Assembly: GCA_027563145.1 (NCBI GenBank)
Contig: CP071306.1
Location: 372,001-436,000, forward strand
Length of the DNA stretch: 64,000 nucleotides
Direction of reading: 5' to 3'
DNA from: Halocatena halophila
GTDB taxonomy: Archaea > Halobacteriota > Halobacteria > Halobacteriales > Haloarculaceae
Shown here piece after piece: positions 27,668 to 36,689 of this stretch. The position numbers and the translations under genes were made by a program. The notes beneath the pieces are model-generated. The model saw only the letters and a program-made list of their open reading frames with translations. It had not been told where the DNA came from and did no database searches. Position 1 is the stretch's first letter. Every line of letters begins with the position of its first letter.

Positions 27668-27812
27668 ACACGAGCAAACCAAGGATAGAGGATAAGTGTG
27701 TTGAGACCGTGCGACGGTGTCAGATTGATTGTCCGATTTTCGTTCGCTTTTGCTCACCCGATGGAGGAAGGTCAACGGTGTCGCGTGCCAACAGCCAGAT
27801 TATCGATAGCGC

Positions 27813-28313
27813 TCAATCGTCGCTCGGAACCACGGCCCGTTCTCTCGAGTCAGAATCCGTTCGTTCCCTGAGGAGCGACGCAAGGCGGTCGGCCGCCGTG
27901 ACTGGCTCTGCGGTTTCGGCGGGTTTCGACGGAACAACCCACGCCAGTTCGCCCTTTTTCCGACACGCGAGCGCTACGCTGGGAAGCGTTATGAACTCGT
28001 GTGAATCGCCCGTGATCGCAGAATGAACGGTTTCTCGATCGAAGCCACCGGAAAGTGTTTCCCCCGACTCGGTTGCCCACTGTCGAAATTCGCGTACGCG
28101 CTCTCGGATTCGTTTACCGGCAGCGGTTCGGGCCACGGTTGGTTCCGTGCTAATTCGTTCTCCCCACACGGTTACGCTGTAATCGGCAATTTCTCCCTCC
28201 GTCTGGGCCCGCTCTAACTGGTCGATCATCGATTCGACCGGCGTTCCCGTCCCTGAGGAGAGTGACCGAACGTACAGTTCTAATGTTTGTGATGGACTGG
28301 CGCGATCGGACAT
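27813..28313 (-). CDS. conserved haloarchaeal HTH-like protein
   Basis: 166 residues. It starts MSDRASPSQTLELYVRSLSSGTG, followed by IDQLERAQTEGEIADYSVTVWGERI. This opening is common in haloarchaeal proteins annotated only as HTH-domain or hypothetical. The middle helix KRIRERVREFRQWA and the segment EFITLPSVALACRKKGELAWVVP suggest a two-domain fold. I do not recognise a function. An in-frame extension of 22 residues exists but is not conserved-looking. It is 145 bases from thrS on the same strand. Confidence 0.7.
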   Translation of the reverse strand: MSDRASPSQTLELYVRSLSSGTGTPVESMIDQLERAQTEGEIADYSVTVWGERISTEPTVARTAAGKRIRERVREFRQWATESGETLSGGFDRETVHSAITGDSHEFITLPSVALACRKKGELAWVVPSKPAETAEPVTAADRLASLLRERTDSDSRERAVVPSDD

Positions 28314-28426
28314 CGTGTCTGTACACCACGGCACAAACGAATAAAAACCTTCTCTACGTTGTCTATGATGACAAACCACTTCCTAAAGATTTATTAGTTT
28401 GAATATATACTGAAATTATCTATTAG

Positions 28427-28450
28427 ATTGATTAATACACCGTTCGGTGT
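28427..28450 (-). terminator. hairpin with AT-rich tail after the DUF5802 gene
   Basis: ACACCG-TT-CGGTGT (28437-28450) is a perfect 6-bp stem. On the minus strand it follows the stop of the DUF5802 gene by 17 bases and is followed by an AT-rich run. It could stop transcription of that gene; haloarchaeal terminators are usually only T-rich, so the call is tentative. Confidence 0.35.
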
Positions 28451-28466
28451 GGGGCGACGGTCAGTC

Positions 28467-28811
28467 TCACTGACCGGTGGTGAGTCCCATCGCCTGGAGC
28501 TGTTTTGCCCGGTCGGCTTTCGCGAGCAACACCTCACGGAGTGCCGGAAGTTCGTCATTCGTCTCGTCTGCCAGCGTGGCTGGCACCGCCAGGGTTCGTC
28601 CTGGAATTCCTGACTCTCCATGGACCGAGAGGTGTCGGTTGCCGAGTTTCATTACCAACGGATTGTCGAGGCGGCTAATGCCTGTCTCAGTGCCATAAAG
28701 GCGCTCGTTCACCGCCTCGTGTTGTTCGTCGTGGATTACCGGCCGATCACCATCGTACGGTTCAACGTACAACCGACCGAGGTAATACGCGCGTGAAAAC
28801 GGTGCGAACAT
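28467..28811 (-). CDS. DUF5802 family protein
   Basis: 114 residues. FSRAYYLGRLYVEPYDGDRPVIHDEQHEAVNERLYG and the following DNPLVMKLGNRHLSVHG match the haloarchaea-specific DUF5802 family. It has no known function, no membrane segments and no recognisable catalytic site. It is divergent from a DUF1405 gene. Confidence 0.8.
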   Translation of the reverse strand: MFAPFSRAYYLGRLYVEPYDGDRPVIHDEQHEAVNERLYGTETGISRLDNPLVMKLGNRHLSVHGESGIPGRTLAVPATLADETNDELPALREVLLAKADRAKQLQAMGLTTGQ

Positions 28812-28944
28812 TATTTCCTACCTATGTATGTTAGTCACTCGCACAGATAAATTTTTGCCAGGAATTTTTTACCTGACCACAATACAATTCACCAATTCGA
28901 TCGGAGTCGACACGGCTATACGGTGTGGCTCGGGGTGTTCGACC

Positions 28945-29601
28945 ATGGAACTGAAACGCTGGGGTGAATACTATCTCGACAACACGCCGTCGCTCGTCTG
29001 GTTGCTGTTCGCGAACGCGATGGCGGTGTTGGTCGGACTTCGATACTACGTCGAGACCCTCCCAGAGGTGTTTACCTTTGTTTGGCCGCTGTATGCTGAT
29101 TCGCCGACTGCGGTGGCGCTCGCGTTGTTGTCGCTCACGACGCTATTGGGCACGGTCGGCAAGGGACTTGACCGCACGCCCCGAACTCGTGTACTCGCGT
29201 ATCTCCACACGTTTGCGTTCGTGTGGCTCGTTAAATACGGCCTGTGGACAGTGATGGTGCTCAACGTCCAGTTTGACGCATACTTCCCAGCGCCGTGGGC
29301 GTATTTCGGGATCATTCTGACCCATCTGTTGTTCGTCGTCGAGGCGGCCGCAATACCACTGTACGGGACGACGACTCGTGGTGCACTCCTCAGTGCACTC
29401 CTCGCGTTGCTCATCAATGACTTCCTCGATTACGGATTGGACTGGATGGGGTGGTGTGGTCTTGGTCGCCTTCCGGGTCGGTGTTCGTTGTATCCCCCCC
29501 TTCGATCCGAGCCAGGATTCATTGTGGTGTTCCTAACAGTGGCGCTTTCAATCGGTTCTGTGCTCTGGGCTCACCAGGCGTTTGAACGGTATGAATCGTA
29601 A
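28945..29601 (+). CDS. DUF1405 family membrane protein
   Basis: 218 residues with about six transmembrane helices. MELKRWGEYYLDNTPSLVWLLFANAMAVLVGLRYYV and FVWPLYADSPTAVAL are the conserved opening of DUF1405 proteins, found in Bacillus (YpjA) and haloarchaea. AYFGIILTHLLFVVEAAAIP and NDFLDYGLD are further family features. Function is unknown. A longer frame begins at 28828, but the membrane domain starts with the ATG at 28945. Confidence 0.8.
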   Translation: MELKRWGEYYLDNTPSLVWLLFANAMAVLVGLRYYVETLPEVFTFVWPLYADSPTAVALALLSLTTLLGTVGKGLDRTPRTRVLAYLHTFAFVWLVKYGLWTVMVLNVQFDAYFPAPWAYFGIILTHLLFVVEAAAIPLYGTTTRGALLSALLALLINDFLDYGLDWMGWCGLGRLPGRCSLYPPLRSEPGFIVVFLTVALSIGSVLWAHQAFERYES

Positions 29602-29700
29602 CTCCGAGCCAAAAACCAACATCAATTGCGAACCGTTTACCGTGTGAACAGTCAGAACGGACAATCGCCCTTTTATGTGTGGGGTGAATGGAACACACCA

Positions 29701-30591
29701 ATGGATCGGTATCCGGCCCTCGTCATCGTCATTGCAGTTTTAGTTCTAAGTGGTGTTTTTCCGGGGACCGTTTCGAACGGGACACTTCCCGCCCTCGACA
29801 ACACTCCGGAGGGAGAAACCGTCACCTCGTTCATGCAGACAAGTGCCGTCAGCACGGAGAGCACAGTACAGCGAGAGATGTGGGAGGCCGAGTTCGAATC
29901 GGCGAAAAACGAATCAGAGAAGCGACGGCTCATTGAGGAGCGGTCTGAGCAACTGTCGGACGAACTTTCTTCTATTAAACGCCAGCAATCGGAGCTCGAG
30001 CAAACATCGTCACCACAGGCCTACACTGATGCGTACACGACTCACGTCGTCGAGCTCCGTCGATCGGTCGGTAACATTTCGGAAACAGCCAACGAGTCGA
30101 ACGTAAACAGCACACAGCTCGCAACACTTCGAAAGGAGGCCTGTTCCGTGCCGCTGTTAGACCGCTCTGAGGCGCTTTCCGAGACGGATCTTGCTGGCAT
30201 CGACTGTCCGGATCGTGAGAACGAATCGGAGGACGCACAGAACGATTCGGCGTCCCAGCCAACCGAAAATCAGACGACCGACGAAACGAACAGCACCGAG
30301 ACGCCGTCGAACACCACGACTGAAACGCCGACTGAAAACGAGACCGCCACACCAGACACGAACGAAACGACGAACACAACCCCGACGGAAACGCCACCGA
30401 CGGAAACGCCGACCAATCCACCGGAAGAGACTGAGACCGAGACGCCGACTGAGTCAGCCACCAACGAATCACCACAGGCACCGGATGACAACCCCCTGGA
30501 AGGTAACGCCACCCCCGAAGAACAGGGGTTACTTGCTGGAGAGGGCCCCCTCCCGATCCGATTCGTCGTGGACGAGGCCGCCGTCCGCTAA
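29701..30591 (+). CDS. secreted Thr/Glu-rich protein with coiled coil and low-complexity tail
   Basis: 296 residues. Residues 1-25 form a signal peptide (MDRYPALVIVIAVLVLSGVF). A charged helical stretch (about 55-130) looks like a coiled coil. From about residue 190 to 270 the protein is a run of degenerate TETPT/NETT units with many N-X-T sequons, likely glycosylated by AglB outside the cell. The C-terminus (LPIRFVVDEAAVR) has a conserved look. Haloarchaeal proteins of this shape often precede an ArsR-type regulator, as here. Function is unknown. The start at 29701 gives the signal peptide directly; an upstream in-frame start at 29626 would bury it. Confidence 0.75.
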   Translation: MDRYPALVIVIAVLVLSGVFPGTVSNGTLPALDNTPEGETVTSFMQTSAVSTESTVQREMWEAEFESAKNESEKRRLIEERSEQLSDELSSIKRQQSELEQTSSPQAYTDAYTTHVVELRRSVGNISETANESNVNSTQLATLRKEACSVPLLDRSEALSETDLAGIDCPDRENESEDAQNDSASQPTENQTTDETNSTETPSNTTTETPTENETATPDTNETTNTTPTETPPTETPTNPPEETETETPTESATNESPQAPDDNPLEGNATPEEQGLLAGEGPLPIRFVVDEAAVR

Positions 30592-30594
30592 ATG

Positions 30595-30705
30595 AAACGC
30601 GACGAGAGTTCCCCGTGTCACCCGACGCGGGGATAAATTGCGTACGCTCTGTTCTGTGTCTTCGATATACTGTCCGATCACATCCGCCGAAATGTCTTCT
30701 GCCAT
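30595..30705 (-). CDS. possible small ORF antisense to the intergenic gap
   Basis: MAEDISADVIGQYIED starts at 30705 on the minus strand, with acidic composition and haloarchaeal codon usage. The frame continues into the end of the secreted-protein gene (stop at 30529). No homologue is recognised and no promoter is clear. It may be chance. It is listed because it covers most of the coding-free gap 30592-30879. Confidence 0.22.
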
Positions 30706-30879
30706 TTCCACGCAGTACCATCTTTCCCGAAACATTCCCGTTCGAGGTGGATGCTTACTACAACTCCCAAATGTCCTGTTGTGGTGAGCGTAAAACTCGC
30801 CACAGAGATCGGTTTACCTGTGCGGGGGGCATTTACTCAGAGCGTCACGGTTTTCACCGCGTATCACCAATATCATCCA

Positions 30880-31563
30880 ATGGATTCTGCCGCACTCCTG
30901 GATCTTCTGGGGAACGAGAATCGAAGGCGGATCCTCCGATTGCTCGCCCGCAAACCCTGCTATGTTACGGAGATCAGCGAGTATCTGAGCGTCAGTCCAA
31001 AGGCTGTCATCGACCATCTGCGAAAGCTAGAGCAGGCTGGGTTGGTCGAATCCCGTGTTGACGATCAGCGGCGGAAATACTTCTCGATTGCCCGGAATCT
31101 TCGCCTTGAAGTGAACGTTTCACCGTATGGCTTTGGTGCGAAAAGCGCATATTCGGCCAGCCGTGGGCTCGACATGACGCGCTGTCGGTATCTTTCGCTC
31201 GACGTTTCGACCCCCGAACAGAGCGGCGAACTCACTGAGCTTACCAGGGAGTTACAACGCCTTGAGAAGCTTTCAAGTGAGCTTTCGATGGCACAGCGCT
31301 GGGTACATGGCCGGCTCACGGAGGTGATGGATGGCATCTCTCGTCAGCTCACCGATGAACCAGCCCTGGGCGTGCGCGACGCCGACCAGGCCCGTCTCTA
31401 CGCCGAGGTGCTTTCTGCGATTGCTACCGGCGCAGAACGAATTGACGAAATCGGCCGACAGATCGACGCTGCACCGGAGCTGGTCGAGGACGCGTTAGAA
31501 GAGCTCTCAACGCTTGGAGTCGTCACACAGAAGCAGGGTCGGTGGTCGCTTCGTTCGGAGTAA
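30880..31563 (+). CDS. ArsR-type winged-helix transcriptional regulator
   Basis: 227 residues. The N-terminal winged helix is MDSAALLDLLGNENRRRILRLLARKPCYVTEISEYLSVSPKAVIDHLRKLEQAGLVES (split here as one domain of about 58 residues). A middle coiled region holds GELTELTRELQRLEKLSSEL. A second winged-helix-like segment near the C-terminus reads IDEIGRQIDAAPELVEDALEELS. Haloarchaeal regulators of this build sit next to secreted proteins of the preceding type. The longer frame from 30751 is not supported by homology-like sequence. Confidence 0.82.
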   Translation: MDSAALLDLLGNENRRRILRLLARKPCYVTEISEYLSVSPKAVIDHLRKLEQAGLVESRVDDQRRKYFSIARNLRLEVNVSPYGFGAKSAYSASRGLDMTRCRYLSLDVSTPEQSGELTELTRELQRLEKLSSELSMAQRWVHGRLTEVMDGISRQLTDEPALGVRDADQARLYAEVLSAIATGAERIDEIGRQIDAAPELVEDALEELSTLGVVTQKQGRWSLRSE

Positions 31564-31992
31564 TCAGGGAAGCTCCTGTGAAACGCCGGCTTTCAGGTCT
31601 CGACCGAAGTAGTAGCCCACGAGCGCCACGATCGCACCGCCGGCGATACCGATCGCCAGCGACACCTCCGGAACGATTCCATTTACCAGCAGCTTCGAAT
31701 TTCCAACGACGGTGACAAGCGCAGCCGTCATGAGCCCCATGAGGACGACCGTTGGATACCGGGCAGAGCTATCGAGCAGCCCAATTCCGAACGCAGCGAT
31801 GAACAACCCAATGAGCCCAGCTTTCGGAAGGATCGAAACGATCGGTAGTGTGCTGAACGCGAACTGAACGAGCGCAAAGACGACGCCGAGGATGAGCATC
31901 GATTTGAGCGTCGATCGAAGCCCCGAGGAGGACTCCTCGGTCGTCGAGCGATTCGTTTCGGTCGTGACCACGTCTTGGCCGCCTGGGGACAT
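31564..31992 (-). CDS. four-helix membrane protein of unknown function
   Basis: 142 residues. A 27-residue polar N-terminus rich in Thr/Ser/Glu is followed by four hydrophobic helices at about 30-48, 52-72, 78-97 and 105-127. It contains VSLAIGIAGGAIVALVGYYFGRDL. I do not recognise a family. It ends directly against the convergent regulator gene (no gap) and is divergent from gatD. Confidence 0.65.
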   Translation of the reverse strand: MSPGGQDVVTTETNRSTTEESSSGLRSTLKSMLILGVVFALVQFAFSTLPIVSILPKAGLIGLFIAAFGIGLLDSSARYPTVVLMGLMTAALVTVVGNSKLLVNGIVPEVSLAIGIAGGAIVALVGYYFGRDLKAGVSQELP

Positions 31993-32086
31993 GGCTGAAT
32001 GTTGGTCCGAAGACGTATTGCGCTTTCCCTCGTGAGCGTGCGGTTCGCATCGCGGAGTTCAAGTTACTGGTGATGATAGCTCCGAC

Positions 32087-33331
32087 ATGGACTCTGGGGA
32101 TCGGATTCGCGTCGAACGCAACGACGTGCGCTATGAGGGCGTCTGTCTACCTTCGACTGACGGTGAAACCGTCGTGCTCAAGCTCGATGGTGGCTACAAC
32201 GTAGGAATCGATCGTACTGGTGCAGCAATCGAACTGCTGGAATCGTCGGTCTACGACATCGACGGCGACAACGGTGGGGACGACGGGTCGGCAATCGAGA
32301 CGGATCCGTCGCTGCCGACAATCTCGCTGCTCTCGACCGGCGGGACGATCGCCTCGACCGTCGATTACCGAACTGGTGCCGTTACGGCGCAGTTCGACGC
32401 CGAAGACGTGTTGCGTGCGGTGCCGGATCTCGCCGGCCGAGCCAACTACCGTGGTCGCGTCGTCGCAAACATCCTGAGCGAGAACATGACGCCGTCGGTC
32501 TGGCGTGATCTCGCAACGGCAGTGTATGAGGAGATCGAGGCCGGTGCCGACGGCGTCGTGGTAATGCACGGAACGGACACGATGCAGTACACCGCGTCGG
32601 TGCTCGCATTCATGCTCGATACGCCGGTGCCGATCGTCTTCACCGGAAGCCAGCGCTCGGCAGATCGCCCCTCAAGCGACAACGTGATGAACGCTGTTTG
32701 TGCGGTTGAGGCGGCAAAATCAGACTGTGCAGAGGTGCTCGTCTGCATGCACGCGACGGAAAACGACACTACCTGCGCGCTTCACCGAGGGACGCGCGTC
32801 CGCAAGAATCACACCTCTCGCCGTGACGCATTCGAGACGGTTGGCTCGAAGCCGCTGGGAACGATCGACTACGAGAGTGAGTCGGTCACGTTCCGCAGGG
32901 AGTACACACACCGAGGGGAGAGCGACCTCGCCATCACACCCGAGCTGAACACCGACGTTGAACTGCTCAAGATCACGCCGGGAATGGACCGAGCGCTGCT
33001 CGAGAGCTGTGCAGAAAAAGACGGGCTCGTCATCGAAGGGACCGGGCTCGGTCACGTCCGCACGGAATTCATCGAGTATATCGACGAGCTGACCGATACC
33101 GGAACGGCTGTCGTGATGACCAGTTCCTGTCTGGAGGGTCGCGTCTGTGATCGCGTCTACGACACCGGCCGCGATCTGCTCGATGCGGGCGTGATCGAGG
33201 GCGAAGATATGCTTCCGGGCACGGCGATGGTGAAGCTGATGTGGGCGCTTGAAAACAGCGACGACGTTGCATCGACGATGCAAACGTCGCTCGCCGGCGA
33301 ACGAACCGATCGATCAGTACCATGGACGTGA
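32087..33331 (+). CDS. gatD: glutamyl-tRNA(Gln) amidotransferase subunit D
   Basis: 414 residues. It is the asparaginase-like subunit of the archaeal GatDE amidotransferase, which converts Glu-tRNA(Gln) to Gln-tRNA(Gln); it releases ammonia from glutamine for GatE, which is not in the window. The N-terminal beta-barrel (1-75) precedes the L-asparaginase core. STGGTIAST (83-91) holds the first active-site Thr and HGTDTMQYTA (161-170) the Thr-Asp pair. VFTGSQRSADRPSSDN and TSSCLEGRVCDRVYD are also conserved. The stop overlaps the next gene by 10 bases. Confidence 0.96.
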   Translation: MDSGDRIRVERNDVRYEGVCLPSTDGETVVLKLDGGYNVGIDRTGAAIELLESSVYDIDGDNGGDDGSAIETDPSLPTISLLSTGGTIASTVDYRTGAVTAQFDAEDVLRAVPDLAGRANYRGRVVANILSENMTPSVWRDLATAVYEEIEAGADGVVVMHGTDTMQYTASVLAFMLDTPVPIVFTGSQRSADRPSSDNVMNAVCAVEAAKSDCAEVLVCMHATENDTTCALHRGTRVRKNHTSRRDAFETVGSKPLGTIDYESESVTFRREYTHRGESDLAITPELNTDVELLKITPGMDRALLESCAEKDGLVIEGTGLGHVRTEFIEYIDELTDTGTAVVMTSSCLEGRVCDRVYDTGRDLLDAGVIEGEDMLPGTAMVKLMWALENSDDVASTMQTSLAGERTDRSVPWT

Positions 33332-34233
33332 CACAGTGCTCGATTCGACCCGCTCGGGCCGATGATTACGACGACGTTGTTGCGTTTACACAGCATACCT
33401 GGCCGGATCGCGATGGGTCGGATTACCTGCCGGACGTGTATCACGAGTGGATCGACGGCGATCCCGAACGGACGCGAACGCTCGTTGCGGATGTTGGCGA
33501 CGCAATTGCCGGCATCTGCCAGCTCGTCATGCTCTCCGACCACGAGGCGTGGGCACAGGGAATGCGTGTCAATCCAGACTTTCGCGGCGACGGAATCAGT
33601 ACGAAACTGAATCACGCGCTGTTTGACTGGGCAACAGACCACGGCGCAACCGTCTGTCGGAACATGGTGTTCTCCTGGAACGACGCCGGACTCGGCGGAT
33701 CACGGTCGATCGGATTCGAACCGGTCACCGAGTTCCGCTGGGCACAGCCAGAACCGGAGTCAGTATCGCTTCCAGAGACCGTCGTTTCGGATCCGACGCT
33801 TGCATGGCAGTACTGGGAGAACAGCGCTACGCGGACCCATCTCGGCGGCCTCGCACTCGACACCGAGGAGTCCTGGGCGCTCTCTTTGCTCACCCGTGAG
33901 GATCTTTCGGCTACGGCCGAGGACGGCGGTGTGTACGCGGTCGTTGACGACGGCGTGCAGGCAATGACCTGCCGAACGGCCGTTCGAACGCGGGAGATAG
34001 CGGACGGCGAAACCGAAACGACAGTGGAGTACGGCGTCGGTGCGTGGGACGACCTCCAGTCGGCACAGGCACTGTTCGCGGCAATTCGTGCGGATGCAGC
34101 CGAACTCGGAGCCGACGCCACCCGCGTGTTGATCCCGGAAACTGCACGTGCGGTTTCCGATGCTGCGTATCTTCGTGCCACTATCAGCGACGAACCGGAT
34201 TTCGTTCTCAGTGCCGATCTGAGTGACTGGTAA
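33322..34233 (+). CDS. GNAT family N-acetyltransferase
   Basis: 303 residues. The N-terminal half is a GNAT domain: CSIRPARADDYDDVVAFTQHTW at the start and GMRVNPDFRGDGISTKLNHAL (about 80-100), the acetyl-CoA-binding R-G-x-G-x-S/T loop. The C-terminal half (about 150-303) is a second, divergent domain with no clear acetyl-CoA motif, as in two-domain haloarchaeal GNATs. The substrate is unknown. It overlaps gatD by 10 bases, so the two are cotranscribed. Confidence 0.87.
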   Translation: MDVTQCSIRPARADDYDDVVAFTQHTWPDRDGSDYLPDVYHEWIDGDPERTRTLVADVGDAIAGICQLVMLSDHEAWAQGMRVNPDFRGDGISTKLNHALFDWATDHGATVCRNMVFSWNDAGLGGSRSIGFEPVTEFRWAQPEPESVSLPETVVSDPTLAWQYWENSATRTHLGGLALDTEESWALSLLTREDLSATAEDGGVYAVVDDGVQAMTCRTAVRTREIADGETETTVEYGVGAWDDLQSAQALFAAIRADAAELGADATRVLIPETARAVSDAAYLRATISDEPDFVLSADLSDW

Positions 34234-34266
34234 CGAACTGCTGAGTTTTATTGACCCGTTCGACCA

Positions 34267-34662
34267 ATGGATGGTATGGATATCGAATCGTTTTTCGAGA
34301 CGATGCCGTTTGCCGATCTGCTCGGTATCGAGCTTACGACCGTCGACAATGGCCACGCCGAGGGGCATATCGAACTGCGCGAGGAGCTTTCCTGGAATGC
34401 AGACCACAGGCTGGCACACGGCGGCGTTACCTTCACGCTCGCCGACACCGTTGGCGGTGCTGCGCTCGTCTCGCTCGTCGAACAGCCGGTCCCGACGATC
34501 GATATGCGAATCGATTATCTCGATGCTGCCACCGGTGATCTGTACGCAGTGGGGGACGTCCACCGGTGTGGTGACGCCGTTGGGACGGTTGATGTTGAGG
34601 TAACGGGCGAGGACGACACCGTTCTGGCCACCGCTCGTGGCGTGTACAAAACCGGTGAGTGA
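34267..34662 (+). CDS. PaaI-family hotdog thioesterase
   Basis: 131 residues. FFETMPFADLLGIELTTVDNGHAEGHIEL then NADHRLAHGGVTFTLADTVGGAAL contain the hotdog helix with the HGG motif and catalytic Asp. It hydrolyses acyl-CoA thioesters. DVHRCGDAVGTVDVEV is the usual last strand pair. Either ATG 34267 or ATG 34276 could be the start. It lies 33 bases after the GNAT gene. Confidence 0.87.
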   Translation: MDGMDIESFFETMPFADLLGIELTTVDNGHAEGHIELREELSWNADHRLAHGGVTFTLADTVGGAALVSLVEQPVPTIDMRIDYLDAATGDLYAVGDVHRCGDAVGTVDVEVTGEDDTVLATARGVYKTGE

Positions 34663-35676
34663 TCAGTCCAGCAGTGGTCGTACGTCCCGGCCAAGCCGGC
34701 GAATGCTCGCCCGGAGCGCTGCAGTGTCGATGCCGGGCTGGTACGTTCTGAAGATGACGTGGATGTCAGCTCCCAGCGCCCGTTCGTAGCGTTCGAGTTC
34801 GTCGGCGACGGTCGTTGGCGTCCCGTAGATCGCTCGTTCTTTGAGCGTCTCCCGTCGCTCCTGAGAAAGCGCAGGGACGTTCTCACCCGAGAAGATCTCC
34901 GCATATCGCCGCTGGGTGTAGAGATAGCCCGTTTTCAGTTGCTCCCAGGCCCGCTCGTCGGGCGCATCCGGCGAGCAGACGAATCCATGGACGAGAACAT
35001 AGATCGAAAACGGGCCATCGAGCCCTTCAGTGGCTCTCACTCGCCGGATGTCTGCAACCCGCGTTTCGATCGCCTCGACCGAGAGCGCAGACGGACTGCA
35101 CCAGCCAGCGGCTCGACGCGCTGCCCGACGAACGGCCGGCTTTGCGCTCCCACCGAGCACGATCGGGATCACAGATTCTGGCGTTGGCGTGATCGTCCGC
35201 TCTGGACTGATGGGGTGGAAATCGGAGTCGTACGCGAGCGCGCCAGGCGTGAACGCTCCTTCGAGGACGCCGATCGCGTCGGTGAGTCGCTCGGCTCGCT
35301 CGTCCGGATCGACGCCGAACGCCTCGAATTCGTCGGGATTCGAACCGATCGCCAGCCCGAGCGTGAGTCGACCATCAGAGAGCAGTTCCACGCCGATCGC
35401 GTCTTCTGCCAGTCGAACGGGATCGTACAGCGGAGCAAGCGCGACACAGGAGCCGATTTCGATTTCGTCGGTGACCGCTGCGAGCGCGCCGAGCACGGGC
35501 AACGGTGCCGAACAGTACCCGTCTGGCTGAAAATGGTGTTCTGACACCCAGGCGCTGTCGAGACCAGCCGATTCGATCGCTTTCCCGAGCTCAAGCAACT
35601 CGTCGTACAGCGCAGCCATTGGGCGGTCGTCGTCGGGACGGCGCTGAGAAGTGAACAGCCCTGCTCCAATTTTCAT
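34663..35676 (-). CDS. LLM-class (luciferase-like) flavin- or F420-dependent oxidoreductase
   Basis: 337 residues with the bacterial-luciferase TIM-barrel pattern: MKIGAGLFTSQ, GLDSAWVSEHHF (about 39-50), LLSDGRLTLGLAIGSNPDEFEAFGVD and IPIVLGGSAKPAVRRAARRAAGW. The HHF region resembles F420- or FMN-dependent monooxygenases and dehydrogenases. The substrate cannot be predicted. It abuts the convergent thioesterase gene with no gap. Confidence 0.88.
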   Translation of the reverse strand: MKIGAGLFTSQRRPDDDRPMAALYDELLELGKAIESAGLDSAWVSEHHFQPDGYCSAPLPVLGALAAVTDEIEIGSCVALAPLYDPVRLAEDAIGVELLSDGRLTLGLAIGSNPDEFEAFGVDPDERAERLTDAIGVLEGAFTPGALAYDSDFHPISPERTITPTPESVIPIVLGGSAKPAVRRAARRAAGWCSPSALSVEAIETRVADIRRVRATEGLDGPFSIYVLVHGFVCSPDAPDERAWEQLKTGYLYTQRRYAEIFSGENVPALSQERRETLKERAIYGTPTTVADELERYERALGADIHVIFRTYQPGIDTAALRASIRRLGRDVRPLLD

Positions 35677-35733
35677 ACTGGAGGTGTGTTCTCGAAGAAA
35701 ATATCTCTGGGGGCACGGTGGTAGTTGTGTGAC

Positions 35734-36546
35734 CTACTCCTGGAGGTCGATGACCTCATATGAGATGTTTTCCTCCCGGAGTCGGTCTGTGTGTCGAGAG
35801 AGCCGGTCGGGGGTGGCAACCAGCGCCACCGATTGGCCACGAGTTGCGGCTTCTTGAACGCCCGACACCGTTCCGAATTTGATGTCGACCGATTTGTCGG
35901 CCGCTCGTGCGATCGCAAACGCCTCGGTCCCTGCCGTGGCGAGCAGTTTGTGATCCGCAATGAGCTGTTCGAGCGCAGCGGTTGCGACCGAGGCGCTCTG
36001 GGCGTTCTCGACCGATGGAATCGTGCCGATCGTCACCGCTCCAAGCTCGTACTCGACCACGCCATCAAAATTGGTCACCCCAACTGCATCGCCAGCCTCG
36101 GCCGGCGTGACTGCAACTGCAGTTGCACTACCGGTCGTCGCACTGTCCGCGTGGAGAAATCCATCGCGCATCGTGAGCGTCACGGTCTCTCCCTCCTCGA
36201 TCGGCACGGTCGCGATCGCTGCCTCGATGTCGACCTGCTCAATCACGTTCTCAGAAACGTGCGAGACGTACTGGCGTAACGCGTCCGTGTGCGTTATCAG
36301 CCAATCGACGCCCTCTTTGGTGATCTCATACCGCCCACGGCCGTGTTTGTTGACGAACTCCTCTTCTAAAAGTCCCTGGAGATAATCGCTCACTGCCTGT
36401 GCTGTGATTCCGATTGAATCGGCGATCTCCTGCTGGCTCACAGCCGGCTGGCGCTCTGCTATCTCGACCAGTATCTGATAGCGGGTGGCGTTCCGTTTGC
36501 TCTGGAGAACGCCCGCGTCGTTGTGCCCCACAACGTCATTCACCAT
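35734..36546 (-). CDS. winged-helix regulator divergent from the cobalamin operon (DUF7839-like)
   Basis: 270 residues. The N-terminal winged helix (about 15-75) has KRNATRYQILVEIAERQPAVSQQEIADSIGITAQAVSDYLQGLLEEEFV (one domain). A long C-terminal region follows with alternating strands: TVTLTMRDGFLHADS, AVAVTPAEAGDAVGVTNFDGVVEYELGAVTIGTIPS, and a final Rossmann-like half including VALVATPDRLSRHTDRL. That C-terminal part probably senses a ligand. It starts 143 bases from cbiT, so control of B12 synthesis is a natural inference, not proven. A TATA-like AAAATTACTT about 28 bases upstream supports ATG 36546 over longer frames. Confidence 0.82.
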   Translation of the reverse strand: MVNDVVGHNDAGVLQSKRNATRYQILVEIAERQPAVSQQEIADSIGITAQAVSDYLQGLLEEEFVNKHGRGRYEITKEGVDWLITHTDALRQYVSHVSENVIEQVDIEAAIATVPIEEGETVTLTMRDGFLHADSATTGSATAVAVTPAEAGDAVGVTNFDGVVEYELGAVTIGTIPSVENAQSASVATAALEQLIADHKLLATAGTEAFAIARAADKSVDIKFGTVSGVQEAATRGQSVALVATPDRLSRHTDRLREENISYEVIDLQE

Positions 36547-36631
36547 TGTGAGCCCTCGGTACCGACTGGGCAAGTAATTTTGGCCTGAATCCGACGCCGA
36601 TGGGGTGACACAGCCATCACCATAGAACAAG

Positions 36632-36666
36632 TTCCTTTGTATTAACCCAACCAAAATTGTTTTAAC
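36632..36666 (+). promoter_or_regulatory. cbiT operon promoter with candidate operator
   Basis: TATA-like GTTTTAACT (36658-36666) lies 28 bases before the cbiT ATG, predicting a leaderless message. Just upstream is TTTGTATTAAC (36636-36646), and overlapping its left side the palindrome GAACAAGTTC (36625-36634). The TTTGTnnTA core recurs upstream of cbtB, chlID/cobN and the cbiX-like gene. Confidence 0.45.
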
Positions 36667-36689
36667 TGCTACCTGAGTTGTATTAGCTG

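Noticed and set aside
30191..30595. 134-residue Arg/Pro-rich frame inside the secreted protein
   Set aside because: It is the +1 shadow of the TETPT repeat region, which gives repeats in every frame.
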